A DNA stretch of 64,000 bases. Source: Micromonospora chokoriensis. GTDB taxonomy: Bacteria > Actinomycetota > Actinomycetes > Mycobacteriales > Micromonosporaceae. A program made the position numbers and the translations under genes. The stretch covers positions 245,903 to 309,902 of the forward strand of contig NZ_JOAN01000004.1 in assembly GCF_000718555.1 (NCBI RefSeq). Reading direction: 5' to 3'. The notes below the pieces were generated by a model. The model was not told where the DNA came from and did not search any database. It saw nothing but the letters and a program-made list of their open reading frames with translations. Below, piece by piece: positions 1 to 8,729 of the stretch (position 1 is the stretch's first letter; each line of letters begins with the position of its first letter).

Positions 1-80
1 GACGAACGGCAGAGACATCTTCTGACCCGCCACCCGGAACCTTTCCTCCCGCCCAGGAGTGGGACAGGTGAAGAAGGGGG

Positions 81-608
81 GTGACGGTGTCTGACGGTGA
101 TGCGATCTCCGAGCTGTACGCCGGCTGTTTCCGCCGCCTGGTGGTCCAGCTCTACGCGGTGACCGGAGACCTGAACGAGGCGCAGGAGGCCGTCCAGGAG
201 GCGTTCACCCGGGCCTTGGTGGCACCTGGTCGGTTCACCGGCCTCGACAATCCGGAGGCATGGCTGCGCCGGGTCGCGGTGAACGTCGCCCGCAGTCGCT
301 ACCGCCGACGGCGGGTGCTGGACGGCCTGCTGCGTCGGATTGGCCCGCCGCCGACGGTCGCCGACCGTTCACCGGAGCATCTGGCGCTGCTAGCCGCCCT
401 GCGTGACCTTCCCGAGGGTCAGCGGCACGCACTGGCCCTGCACTACCTGGTCGACCTGCCGATCGATGAGGTGGCGGCGACGCTCGGCGTTTCGCCGGGC
501 ACGGTGAAGTCCCGGTTGTCCCGGGGCCGGCAGGCGCTGGCGACGCTGCTCACCGATTCCGAGATCAGCGAGAGCATGAACATCGGGAGGATCGATGTCC
601 GAACGTGA
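81..608 (+). CDS. SigE-family ECF RNA polymerase sigma factor
   Basis: This 175-residue protein has the two-domain layout of an extracytoplasmic-function sigma factor. Region 2 lies at about residues 10-75, with the NLNEAQEAVQEAF-type core helix. Region 4 lies at about 108-158, where LGVSPGTVKSRLSRGR is the -35-recognition helix-turn-helix. The GTG start is preceded by a purine-rich AAGAAGGGGG. The stop overlaps the next gene by 14 bases, so the two are probably translationally coupled and the downstream membrane protein is the likely partner. GGAACC at 36-41 resembles an ECF -35 element, but no convincing -10 follows it, so autoregulation is only possible. The family call is firm; the regulon is unknown. 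Confidence 0.93.
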   Translation: MTVSDGDAISELYAGCFRRLVVQLYAVTGDLNEAQEAVQEAFTRALVAPGRFTGLDNPEAWLRRVAVNVARSRYRRRRVLDGLLRRIGPPPTVADRSPEHLALLAALRDLPEGQRHALALHYLVDLPIDEVAATLGVSPGTVKSRLSRGRQALATLLTDSEISESMNIGRIDVRT

Positions 609-1854
609 GTTCACCGGCTTCGACGTCGACACCATCGCCGACGCGATCCGCCAGCCACCTCTGGACGACATGCGAACGGCAGCGCGGGCCCGCCGTCGGC
701 GGCGTACCAGCGGGGTGGCGCTTGTTCTGGCTATCGCCCTGGCCAGCGTGGCGATGCTGCCACTGTCCGGCAACACCGGCCGGGGTGGGTGGACCGGTCC
801 GGACCAGCCGCCGGTCAAGCCGGACCGCGGCGGCGAGCTCTTCCTGACCGGGCCGGAGTCGGCCGTCATTGCGGGGGTGTGGGACGCCGACGAGGGTTGC
901 TTCACCGTGCGCTTCCGGCACACCGAAGACGGCGGGCGGAGCTGGACCGATGACGAGCTGACCCGTTACCGCACCAGCCAATGCGGACAGGATGAACAGG
1001 GACGCCCGGTGAGCAACCCGGAGTTCTCGGTGCTGGGCCAGCGCTCCTACCTGGTCCGGGATGGCGACCAACTCCGGCTCTCCACCGACTACGGCCGCAC
1101 CTGGCGGGACGCCGAGCAGGCCATGGTGACGGTGCCGTCCTTTCCGGCGAGGGCACAGCCGGTCTTCTGTCAGTGGGGCCGGGGCTGCGGGGCGCTACGT
1201 GAACCGTTGGCGGTCTCGTCGACGGGGACGGTGTACCGGCTCGGAGGCAAGCCGCCGTCGCCCTATCCGCCCGCGAGCATCTATCCGAGTGCGGACGGAA
1301 CTATCTGGGCGACTTACTGGCCGGGTGACATCGGCGTCATGGTGGTCGCTCGGACCGTGGACCGGGGAGCCACCTGGACCACCTGGCAGCCGGCCGAGGG
1401 GGCGAACGTGATCGCGATAGCCGGGGTCAGCGCAGAGGAGGCGTACCTGTTGATCGCGCCGCCACCACCGGCCGGTGCCCAGCCGATGGAGGTCGAGGGC
1501 ACGTCGCAGTTGCTGCGTACCACGGACGGCGGGCGAACCTGGGCGGACGTGGGCACCGACCTGCCCAACTCACTGGAGACGCGGTTCCTCGTGGTCGGCG
1601 CGGACGGATCCCTGCTACTCGTCGAAGCGGGAAACATGCAGCCGTCCAGCAACAGGTCCAAAGCCATGATCAGCGTGGATGCGGGGCGACACTTCACGAC
1701 GGTCCGCGAGTACGACCGACGCGACGGGGGCGTCGGTGCTGCGCCCGGATCCGCCTGGCTCTACGGCCGGGACGACATGACGGTTGGCGGTGCGGACCAC
1801 GTGCAGCTGACTGGCGACGGCACAGCCTGGACGCGCCTACCGCTCCCGGACTGA
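595..1854 (+). CDS. Membrane-anchored Asp-box (sialidase-like) beta-propeller protein, possible anti-sigma partner
   Basis: This 419-residue protein has a short cytoplasmic N-terminus of about 40 residues rich in Arg, one membrane segment (about 41-58) and a long exported part. The exported part carries at least five Asp-box motifs of the S/T-x-D-x-G-x-T/H-W/F type: TEDGGRSW, STDYGRTW, TVDRGATW, TTDGGRTW and SVDAGRHF. These mark a BNR/sialidase-like propeller; sialidase catalytic residues were not recognised. It overlaps the ECF sigma gene by 14 bases, and the ATG follows GGGAGG. Inference: the N-terminal tail may hold the sigma factor while the propeller senses something outside. It lacks a recognisable zinc-binding anti-sigma motif, so the anti-sigma role is a guess from position. 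Confidence 0.85.
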   Translation: MSEREFTGFDVDTIADAIRQPPLDDMRTAARARRRRRTSGVALVLAIALASVAMLPLSGNTGRGGWTGPDQPPVKPDRGGELFLTGPESAVIAGVWDADEGCFTVRFRHTEDGGRSWTDDELTRYRTSQCGQDEQGRPVSNPEFSVLGQRSYLVRDGDQLRLSTDYGRTWRDAEQAMVTVPSFPARAQPVFCQWGRGCGALREPLAVSSTGTVYRLGGKPPSPYPPASIYPSADGTIWATYWPGDIGVMVVARTVDRGATWTTWQPAEGANVIAIAGVSAEEAYLLIAPPPPAGAQPMEVEGTSQLLRTTDGGRTWADVGTDLPNSLETRFLVVGADGSLLLVEAGNMQPSSNRSKAMISVDAGRHFTTVREYDRRDGGVGAAPGSAWLYGRDDMTVGGADHVQLTGDGTAWTRLPLPD

Positions 1855-1871
1855 GCACCGCCGGACGTGCG

Positions 1872-1904
1872 GCGGGGCCGGTGGCACAGTGCCACCGGCC
1901 CCGC
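1872..1904. terminator. Hairpin between convergent genes
   Basis: A 16-bp perfect inverted repeat (1872-1887 with 1889-1904, arm starting GCGGGGCCGG) lies between the ends of the propeller gene and the convergent secreted repeat protein. It has no U-tract, so it is probably a bidirectional actinobacterial-type terminator. Confidence 0.7.
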
Positions 1905-1916
1905 TACGTCGAACCG

Positions 1917-3992
1917 TCAGCTGGTCGGTACGACCAGGTCCACGGACATGCTGCCGCTGGCCGGTACGGAGAACCGCCCCAGCTTGCGGGTGCCGTCCGG
2001 CTGGGTCACCAGGTAGCGACCGTCGACCTGCTCCGCACCTAGGGAGGCGTTGTAGGTGAGGAAGATCCGCTGCGGTCCGTTGAGACGGATGCTGAACTTC
2101 CCGTCGGCGATCCAGCCGTTACCGGTGATGTCCCCGGTGTCGACGCTGTGGGCAAGGACCCAACCATCGGTGAAGGAGGTGCCGTCCGGCGTGCGGAAGG
2201 TCCCGGTCAACTCGACGCCCTTGCCGAGTTGGACGTCCTGGGTGGTGGCCGCACCGGCGGTGACGGTCACCGGGGTGGCGGTGAATCGGCTCGGCTTGTC
2301 GCCCGACCACTCGCGGGCGTACTGCTCGTCGCCGTAGATCAGCGGCCAGGCGTACGGCCCGAGCCGCCGGACCGTGTAGACGCCGTTCTCGTCGGTCGTC
2401 GCGTCGTGGGCGCCGACCCCCGGGTGGCTGGTCAGCGCGGATACGGCGATGTCCTCGATCGGCTTGCCGGTCGCCGCGTCGGTGACCGTGCCGGTGACGG
2501 TGCCCGCCCGGTCGATCCTGACCTGCGGACCCGTCGTCACCTGCCCGACGGTGGCGACGACGGTGACCGCCTGCCGCTCATCGCCGGTCCCACCGTCGCT
2601 GCCGACCCACTGGCGACCGTAGGCGTCGTCCTGTGGCACCGCGAAGAGCTTGTAGCTGCCGGCGGTGAGCGGTCCCACCTTGATCCGGCCGTTGCGGTCG
2701 CTGCACTCGCCGTAGCCGTCCCGAGCTGTTGCCTGCTTGGGCAGGAACGCGTCCAGGCAGACGCTCGACAGCGGCGTGCCCGTCTGCCGGTCGACGATTG
2801 TGGAGTTGATGACCGCGCCCGGCCGCAACTTCACGGTCAGCCGGGTCGTGGCCTGCGCATCGACACGTACCCGGGACAGGTCCCGCGGGAAGAAGAGCTT
2901 GTCGGGCGCGTACAGGCGAAGGTCGTGGCGACCCTGCGGCAGGCCGCTGATGATCAGCGTGCCGCTGCCGTTGCTGCACTGGTCGTCGTTACAGAAGTTG
3001 GTGACCGGGGCGCCGGTGACCGAGTTGACGGCGGAGATGGCGACCGAGCCGGTGGCCAGCAGACTGTCGGCGATGCTCGTCTGCCGCCCGCCCCGGATCT
3101 GAACGAGGTTGGCGTCTTCGGCGGTCAGCTTGCCGCGGTAGTACTGCTCCCGGCTGCTGGTGGAGAACTTCACCTGGTAGGAGCCCTGCAACAGGTGCGC
3201 GGTGAACTCACCGTTCGGGTCGGTCTCCCTCCAGGCGATGCCGCCGTTGTTGGCGGTACCGATGTTGACACTTGCCCTGTTGAGAGGCGCGCCAGCGGTG
3301 GTGGTGAAGCGGCCGGTGAGCACACCGACCGGCAGCACCGTTTCGTTCACCTCGGTCGTCTCGTCGCCCCTGACGTCGAAGACGCGCGCGCCTTCCTCGT
3401 CGAGCTTCCCCGGGACGTACTGGACCTGGTTCGAGCCCTCGATCGGGTTGAAGGTCACCCGGTAGCGGCCGGGCAGCGCGGGGATGGTGAACCTGCCATC
3501 CCCGTCGGTACGACCAATGGCGCGGCGGTACGTGTCGGTCTCGATGGCGTCGACGCTCAGGCCCGCCTTCGGGTTGCCGGCATCGTCGATGATCCGGCCA
3601 GCGATCGTGCCGGTGGCGAAGAGTTGCTCGTCGACAGTGGTGGTGGCACCAGCCGAGACGGTCACCGGGTCGGCGTCCGTTAGCTCCAACTTCTGGTGGT
3701 GGTACTGGTCGGGCTGTGGCCAGGGGACGAAGCCCACGACGTAGGAACCGGCGGTCAGCCCGTCGAAGGTGTAGTTGCCGTCGGCGTCGGTGTTGGTGGA
3801 GCCGATGCTTGAGTAATTTCCGGGCTTGTAGAGCTGCACGAAAACGTCTGCGGCGGCGGTGCCGGCGCTGGTGGTCAGTCGTCCGCTGACCGCCCCCGTG
3901 TCGGCGGCCTGGGCCGGGGTGGCACCGGGCAGCACGAGTGCCGCCACGATGGCGCCGGCCAGCAGGGCGCGGCGGGCTGGGTGTAGCTGCAT
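1917..3992 (-). CDS. Secreted carboxypeptidase-regulatory-like (Cna-B/transthyretin-like) repeat protein
   Basis: This 691-residue protein has a Sec signal peptide ending around AQAAD at residue 30. It is followed by about seven repeated beta-sandwich modules, each containing patterns such as G-x-V-x(5-8)-G-x-P-x3-x-V and D-G-x-Y/F-x-F/I-x-x-L-x-x-G-x-Y. These are the signature of carboxypeptidase regulatory-like or MSCRAMM B-type domains. No sortase motif or C-terminal membrane segment is seen, so it is probably released or loosely wall-bound. The start is the ATG at 3992; a TTG lies one codon earlier, and neither has a strong ribosome binding site. Such domains usually act as structural or carbohydrate-binding spacers; no catalytic domain is visible here. 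Confidence 0.85.
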   Translation of the reverse strand: MQLHPARRALLAGAIVAALVLPGATPAQAADTGAVSGRLTTSAGTAAADVFVQLYKPGNYSSIGSTNTDADGNYTFDGLTAGSYVVGFVPWPQPDQYHHQKLELTDADPVTVSAGATTTVDEQLFATGTIAGRIIDDAGNPKAGLSVDAIETDTYRRAIGRTDGDGRFTIPALPGRYRVTFNPIEGSNQVQYVPGKLDEEGARVFDVRGDETTEVNETVLPVGVLTGRFTTTAGAPLNRASVNIGTANNGGIAWRETDPNGEFTAHLLQGSYQVKFSTSSREQYYRGKLTAEDANLVQIRGGRQTSIADSLLATGSVAISAVNSVTGAPVTNFCNDDQCSNGSGTLIISGLPQGRHDLRLYAPDKLFFPRDLSRVRVDAQATTRLTVKLRPGAVINSTIVDRQTGTPLSSVCLDAFLPKQATARDGYGECSDRNGRIKVGPLTAGSYKLFAVPQDDAYGRQWVGSDGGTGDERQAVTVVATVGQVTTGPQVRIDRAGTVTGTVTDAATGKPIEDIAVSALTSHPGVGAHDATTDENGVYTVRRLGPYAWPLIYGDEQYAREWSGDKPSRFTATPVTVTAGAATTQDVQLGKGVELTGTFRTPDGTSFTDGWVLAHSVDTGDITGNGWIADGKFSIRLNGPQRIFLTYNASLGAEQVDGRYLVTQPDGTRKLGRFSVPASGSMSVDLVVPTS

Positions 3993-4145
3993 CAATGTCC
4001 CAACGTGAGGGTGGTGGGGCAGCCTGAGCAGGCTCCGCCCGCACCGATCCGCTGCCCCGTAAGAAAATCGGCACCAGGAGAATAGGTCAGATCGTCCACA
4101 TAAGACGGTGCGGGAGCGGTTACGCGCAGTGCGTTCGCGCTCTCG

Positions 4146-4808
4146 TCACTCCAGGCCGATCCGCTCCGGGCGGGCGGAGGCGGAGCCGAGCCAGGTGTGC
4201 GGGTTGCCATACCAGCACCAGCCGAGCTTGGGTGCGCCCTGGCTGATCCAGAGCGCCGGCACCCGCTTGTCGCCGCAGCGGGAGCCGACGAGCGAGAAGC
4301 ACCGGTTGCTGGCCAGCGCAGCGGGGTGCAGCGTGATGAACGCGAGGCCCTCGTCGATGCTGAGTGGCAGTCGGCCCTGGGCAGTGATCCCCTCCATGGC
4401 TGTCGCCGGGGCCAGGTTGCGGAACTCCTCGCCCCGGTCGACGTCGAAGAGGAGGTACGCGGGCCCGGCCGGCACCTCCAACTCCTTGATCGGGTCGAAG
4501 CGGGGCAGGTCGTCCTCGGCGTAGTTCCGGTCGACGACGCCGGGCTTGCGCTTGCCGGCCAGCGTGGTGAGCTGCACCCGTTCCGGCACCCCGATCAGGT
4601 CCCGGGTGGTGACAAGCAGGAACGGCACGCGGGCGTCGGTGGGGGCGGACAGCCCGGCGGTGCCCTCGACCGCGCTGGCCCGCAGTGGCGCGACCAGGTC
4701 GCGGAAGGCGTTCTCGGTCAGCCCGGCGAGAGCGGGGTAGCCGAGTTGGATCAGTCGGTCGAGTTGACGGTCGAATTCGGTGTCGGCGTCGAACAAGGCT
4801 TCGGTCAC
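4146..4808 (-). CDS. DUF5701 family protein
   Basis: This 220-residue protein resembles the actinobacterial DUF5701 family: an N-terminal DRQLDRLIQLGYPALAGL segment, a central VPFLLVTT...GVPERVQL stretch, and a Trp-rich C-terminus containing GWCWYGNPHTWLG. The open frame continues upstream into the response regulator gene, but the GTG at 4808 has GGGAGG eight bases upstream and begins exactly where the family similarity begins. It is co-directional with the LytTR/LytS pair, about 65 bases after the regulator stop. Function is unknown. Confidence 0.8.
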   Translation of the reverse strand: MTEALFDADTEFDRQLDRLIQLGYPALAGLTENAFRDLVAPLRASAVEGTAGLSAPTDARVPFLLVTTRDLIGVPERVQLTTLAGKRKPGVVDRNYAEDDLPRFDPIKELEVPAGPAYLLFDVDRGEEFRNLAPATAMEGITAQGRLPLSIDEGLAFITLHPAALASNRCFSLVGSRCGDKRVPALWISQGAPKLGWCWYGNPHTWLGSASARPERIGLE

Positions 4809-4873
4809 GGCGGCCTCCCAGAAGTCGTACGGACTATCGTACGACGTACGGAAAGGGTCCTGGTATTCCCGAC

Positions 4874-5632
4874 TCAACGACTCCAATCTTGCTTCGCGGC
4901 CCTGACCAGCTTGTCCTTCAGCTCCCGGGTGTGCCGCCGGCTCACCGGCAGCTCGGTGGAGTCGATCACCACGACGTAGCCGGAGTTGACCAGCCGCAGC
5001 TCCGCGATCAACTTCAACTGCACCAGGTACGACCGGTGCACTCGGACGAAACCGGCATCGGCCCAACGCTCCGCGAGCGTGGCCAGCGAGACCCGCACCA
5101 GATGCGACCCCTCGGCGGTGTGTAACCGGGCGTAGTCCCCCTGCGCCTCCACCCACCGCACCGCCGAGCGGGGCAGCATCCGCGTGGTGCCGGCCAACTC
5201 GATGGGGATTGTCGGGTCCTCCTCGGCGCGGGCCAGCGCCGCCGGGTGCGACGGCACCACCCGCGACCCGATCACCCGACGTAGCGACTCGGCCAGCCGA
5301 TCGGCGCGAACCGGTTTCCGGACGTAGTCGGTGGCGCCCAGATCGAACGCGTCCACCGCGCCGTCGTCGTACGCGGTGACGAACACGATCGCCGGTGGTC
5401 GAGCGAAGCGCCGCAGCACCCGGGCCAGCTCCATGCCGTCCAGGCCGGGCATCCGGATGTCGAGGAAGACCACGTCCACGTCGCCGTCGCGCAGCAACCG
5501 CAGCGCCTCGGTGGCATCCCCGGCCGTGTGCAGCCGGGCCACCCGGGGGTCGGCCCGCAGGTGGTACGCCAACTCGTCGAGCGCGGGCGGCTCGTCGTCC
5601 ACCGCCAGGACCCGCAGGAAACCGGTGGTCAC
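4874..5632 (-). CDS. LytTR-type response regulator
   Basis: This 252-residue regulator has an N-terminal receiver (acidic pair VDDEP, phosphoacceptor Asp58 in FLDIRMPGLDG, Lys in YVRKP). Its C-terminal LytTR DNA-binding domain (about residues 150-250) shows the hallmark VEAQGDYARLHT and FVRVHRSYLVQL segments. Its start overlaps the stop of the LytS-like kinase gene by four bases (ATGA), so the two are translationally coupled and form one two-component system. LytTR regulators commonly control cell-wall or exported-factor genes. The direct target is unknown. Confidence 0.93.
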   Translation of the reverse strand: MTTGFLRVLAVDDEPPALDELAYHLRADPRVARLHTAGDATEALRLLRDGDVDVVFLDIRMPGLDGMELARVLRRFARPPAIVFVTAYDDGAVDAFDLGATDYVRKPVRADRLAESLRRVIGSRVVPSHPAALARAEEDPTIPIELAGTTRMLPRSAVRWVEAQGDYARLHTAEGSHLVRVSLATLAERWADAGFVRVHRSYLVQLKLIAELRLVNSGYVVVIDSTELPVSRRHTRELKDKLVRAAKQDWSR

Positions 5633-6855
5633 GACCCGGCCCGTACGCCGGGGTGGAACTTCGGCACCCGCATGCTCACCTTCGTGCCCGAGCCCAGCCC
5701 GGTCTCCACGACCAGGCCGAACCGGTCGCCGAAGACCGACCGTAACCGCTCGTCGACGTTGGAGAGGCCGACGTGCTGGCCGTTGTCGTCAGCTGGGTCG
5801 CCGGTGCCGCGGGCCAGCTCGGCGATGCCGGCGGTCAGCGTGGTCGGATCCATTCCCACTCCGTCGTCCTCCACCGTGATGTGGCATTCGGCCCCCGCGT
5901 CCCGGGCCTCGATGCTCACCATGCCCGTGCCCGGCTTGCGGGACAACCCGTGGCGAACCGCGTTCTCCACCAACGGCTGGAGGCAGAGGAACGGCAGCGT
6001 CACCGGCAGCACCTCCGGGGCGATCTGCAACCGCACCTGCAACCGGTCGCCGAACCGGGCCCGCTCGATGGTCAGGTAGCGGTCGATCGACCGCAGCTCC
6101 TCGGCCAGCGTGGTGAACTCCCCGTGCGCCCGGAACGAGTACCTGGTGAACTCGGCGAACTCCAGGATCAGCTCCCGGGCCCGCTCCGGATCGGTGCGCA
6201 CGAACGAGCCGATCGCGGTCAGCGCGTTGTAGATGAAGTGCGGGCTGATCTGCGCCCGCAGCGCGCGGATCTCGGCGCGGGCCAGCCGCTCCCGCGACGA
6301 GTCCAACTCGGCCAGGGCGAGCTGGTTGCCGGCCCAGTGCGCCGTCTCCAGGGTGGCCTGCACCAGCCCCGGGGGTGGTGGGCTGTCGGCGACTGCCACC
6401 AGCGCGCCGACCACCCGGCCGTCCGCCCCCAGCAACGGCGCGACCACCGCCCCTCGGATCGGGCAGTCGACCCGGTCGCAGTGCAGATCCTGCTCACCCA
6501 GCACCGTCGAGCGGCCGGTGTCCACCGTCCGCTGGGCCGCCGCGAGCAGTTGCTCCCCGTGGTGCGTGCCGCGCCCGTCGAGGGCCAACAGCCGGTCGGC
6601 GTCGGTGAGCGCCAGCCCGGCCGCGCCCACCAGAGCCCGCAGATGGCGTACGGCCTTCGCCGCGCCCGCCGCGCTCAGCCCCGCTCGCAGCGGCTCCGCG
6701 GCCAGGCCGGCGGCGTGCAGCACCTCGTAGGTGGCCCGCTGGGTGGCGGTGGCGATGCCACGGCGGGCCCGCAGCCGCAGCACCGCCAACAGGGCTGCGG
6801 TCAGCGCGGTGACGAGTGAGACGACGCCGACCACGGCGGAGAGGTTGGCAGCCAC
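5629..6855 (-). CDS. LytS-like sensor histidine kinase
   Basis: This 408-residue kinase begins with a single membrane segment (about residues 5-27) rather than the multi-pass 5TM module of classical LytS. A GAF-like region follows (about 50-190, containing the Cys pair region CDRVDCPIRGA). The His_kinase domain has QISPHFIYNAL as phosphoacceptor, and an HATPase_c domain contains PLVENAVRHG and DDGVGM. The CxxxxxC in the sensor region might bind a metal or redox group, which is speculative. It forms an operon with the LytTR regulator through a four-base overlap. Confidence 0.92.
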   Translation of the reverse strand: MAANLSAVVGVVSLVTALTAALLAVLRLRARRGIATATQRATYEVLHAAGLAAEPLRAGLSAAGAAKAVRHLRALVGAAGLALTDADRLLALDGRGTHHGEQLLAAAQRTVDTGRSTVLGEQDLHCDRVDCPIRGAVVAPLLGADGRVVGALVAVADSPPPPGLVQATLETAHWAGNQLALAELDSSRERLARAEIRALRAQISPHFIYNALTAIGSFVRTDPERARELILEFAEFTRYSFRAHGEFTTLAEELRSIDRYLTIERARFGDRLQVRLQIAPEVLPVTLPFLCLQPLVENAVRHGLSRKPGTGMVSIEARDAGAECHITVEDDGVGMDPTTLTAGIAELARGTGDPADDNGQHVGLSNVDERLRSVFGDRFGLVVETGLGSGTKVSMRVPKFHPGVRAGS

Positions 6856-6894
6856 GCAGCGATCCTCGCCGCTGCGAGCCGGCGCGCCAACCCC

Positions 6895-8478
6895 CTAGTA
6901 CGCGCCCTTGCGGGCGAGCACCACCCCGACGGTGCGCCACAGGATGCTCAGGTCGTACGCCAGTGACCAGTTGTCGACGTAGTAGAGGTCCAGTCGGACC
7001 GATTCGTCCCAGGACAGGTCGGAGCGGCCGGATACCTGCCACAGGCCGGTCATGCCGGGGCGGACCAGCAGACGGCGGCGGACGTCACCGAGGAAGTCAC
7101 CGTCGTCGGCGGGCAGCGGGCGGGGCCCGACCAGCGACATCTCACCCCAGAGCACGTTGATCAGCTGCGGCAGCTCGTCCAGCGAGGTGGCCCGCAGGAA
7201 CCGACCGACCGTGAAGACCCGAGGGTCCTCCTTCATCTTGAACAGCATGCCGTCGGTCTCGTTCCGGTCGACCAGGCTGGCCAGCCGATCCTCGGCGTCG
7301 ACGTACATGGTCCGGAACTTCCACACCCGGAACGTGCGTCCCTCGTGCCCCACCCGGGGCTGGCGGAAGAAGACCGGCCCACGGTCGGAGATCCCGATCG
7401 CCACGGCGATGGCCAGGAAGAGCGGGATCAGCAGCAGCAGGCCGAGGCCCGCGGCGACCCGGTCCATCAGGTTCTTGGCCAGCAGCGCCGGCCCGGAGAG
7501 CGTCGGCTCCTCGACGTACAGCAGCGGCAGACCCTCGATCGGCCGGATGTGCACCCGGGGACCGGCGATGTCGGTGAGCTGCGGGGCGACCACCAGGTCG
7601 ACGCCGGAGCCCTCCAGTTGCCAGGCCAGCCGGCGCAGCTCGCCCGGCTCGGCGCTGGCCGACCCGCAGACGGCGATGGTGTCCCCGCCGACCTCGCGGA
7701 CCAGGGCCAGCACGTCGCGTCCGGCGTACACCGGAACCGGGGTCGGCATCCCGCGGGCCGCCGCGTACCCGTCGGTGATGTGGATGGCGACGGGCATCAG
7801 CCCGGCGTTCGGGTTGCGGGTGACCGCCGCGTAGACCTCCAGGCACTCCGGCAGGGTGCCGACCAGCACCATCCGATGCGCGGCCTGACCAGCCCGCCGA
7901 CGGATGTAGTGCAACGCCCAACGGGCCACGAAACGGCCCCAGAGGATCAGCAGCGTCGCGCCGACCAGCGCGGTGCCCACGGTGAACCGGGACAGCTGAG
8001 TCACGGTGGAGAAGGCGAGGAAGGAGACGCTCGCGGCCACCGTCACCGAGGCTCGGATCACCCGCTTGAACTCGTCCGGGCCGAGCCCCAGGTAGCGCCG
8101 GTCGTACGCCCGGTTGCTCCAGAGAATGACCACCCAGCCGAGCGGCAGCAGCAGGTAGGAGATCGTGTGGAACCAGGTCGGGTCCTGCTTGGTGCCGGAG
8201 AACCCGGAGGCAGCCTGGTCGAAGAGTTGGATCGCGATCCAGCTGGCGAACGCCGCCGAGGCGAAGTCGAGCAACAGCAGGGTCGCGATGTAGGGCCGGT
8301 GCCAGCGGGACACACGACGTCGCGCCCTGGTCCACGCCGACCGGGGGACGCCGTTGTGTGACGGCGGCGTCGGCGGCTGGATCTCGAAGCTGTCGACGTG
8401 CCGCACGAGTCTGCTCCGGCCTTCGTTGGATACCGGGCGCTGGAGGCTTGCCGTCACCTCACCCATGTCCTCCCGCAT
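6895..8478 (-). CDS. Polyprenyl glycosylphosphotransferase (WbaP/CpsE-like initiating sugar transferase)
   Basis: This 527-residue membrane enzyme has four to five N-terminal membrane helices (about 55-185), a CoA-binding-like middle part, another helix near 335-360, and a C-terminal bacterial sugar transferase domain. That domain contains FRVWKFRTM, SLDELPQLINVLWGEMSLVGPRPL and PGMTGLWQVSGR. Family knowledge: such proteins move a sugar-1-phosphate from a UDP-sugar to undecaprenyl phosphate and so start exopolysaccharide or wall-glycan synthesis. It lies alone; the nearest glycan gene is the GT4 transferase at 9615. The most upstream ATG was used; internal ATG/GTG codons 12-21 bases downstream are alternatives. 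Confidence 0.92.
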   Translation of the reverse strand: MREDMGEVTASLQRPVSNEGRSRLVRHVDSFEIQPPTPPSHNGVPRSAWTRARRRVSRWHRPYIATLLLLDFASAAFASWIAIQLFDQAASGFSGTKQDPTWFHTISYLLLPLGWVVILWSNRAYDRRYLGLGPDEFKRVIRASVTVAASVSFLAFSTVTQLSRFTVGTALVGATLLILWGRFVARWALHYIRRRAGQAAHRMVLVGTLPECLEVYAAVTRNPNAGLMPVAIHITDGYAAARGMPTPVPVYAGRDVLALVREVGGDTIAVCGSASAEPGELRRLAWQLEGSGVDLVVAPQLTDIAGPRVHIRPIEGLPLLYVEEPTLSGPALLAKNLMDRVAAGLGLLLLIPLFLAIAVAIGISDRGPVFFRQPRVGHEGRTFRVWKFRTMYVDAEDRLASLVDRNETDGMLFKMKEDPRVFTVGRFLRATSLDELPQLINVLWGEMSLVGPRPLPADDGDFLGDVRRRLLVRPGMTGLWQVSGRSDLSWDESVRLDLYYVDNWSLAYDLSILWRTVGVVLARKGAY

Positions 8479-8729
8479 GACACGAGCCGCTCACTCGGCG
8501 TGAGGACCCGGTCGCCCACCGTCCCAGTCTCCCACGTGGGCTCCGACCGGTCGCCGTCCCGAAGGAGATTCGCGACCGATGGTGCCGGCGGGATCTGGCC
8601 GGCTCCGCACCATTTCAGAAGCCGGGGACCGGGCCACTATACCGATGGATGCGCCCGTGGCGAGAACGGCGGACCGGAGCTTCCACTCAGTGAGGGCGAT
8701 TCCGCTCTGTAGTCGTGGAGTGGAATTAC

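Noticed and set aside
2148..3683. A 511-codon open frame on the plus strand opposite the secreted repeat protein
   Set aside because: The minus strand encodes a signal peptide and repeated beta domains. The opposite frame is open only because of GC-rich codon bias and has no start signal.
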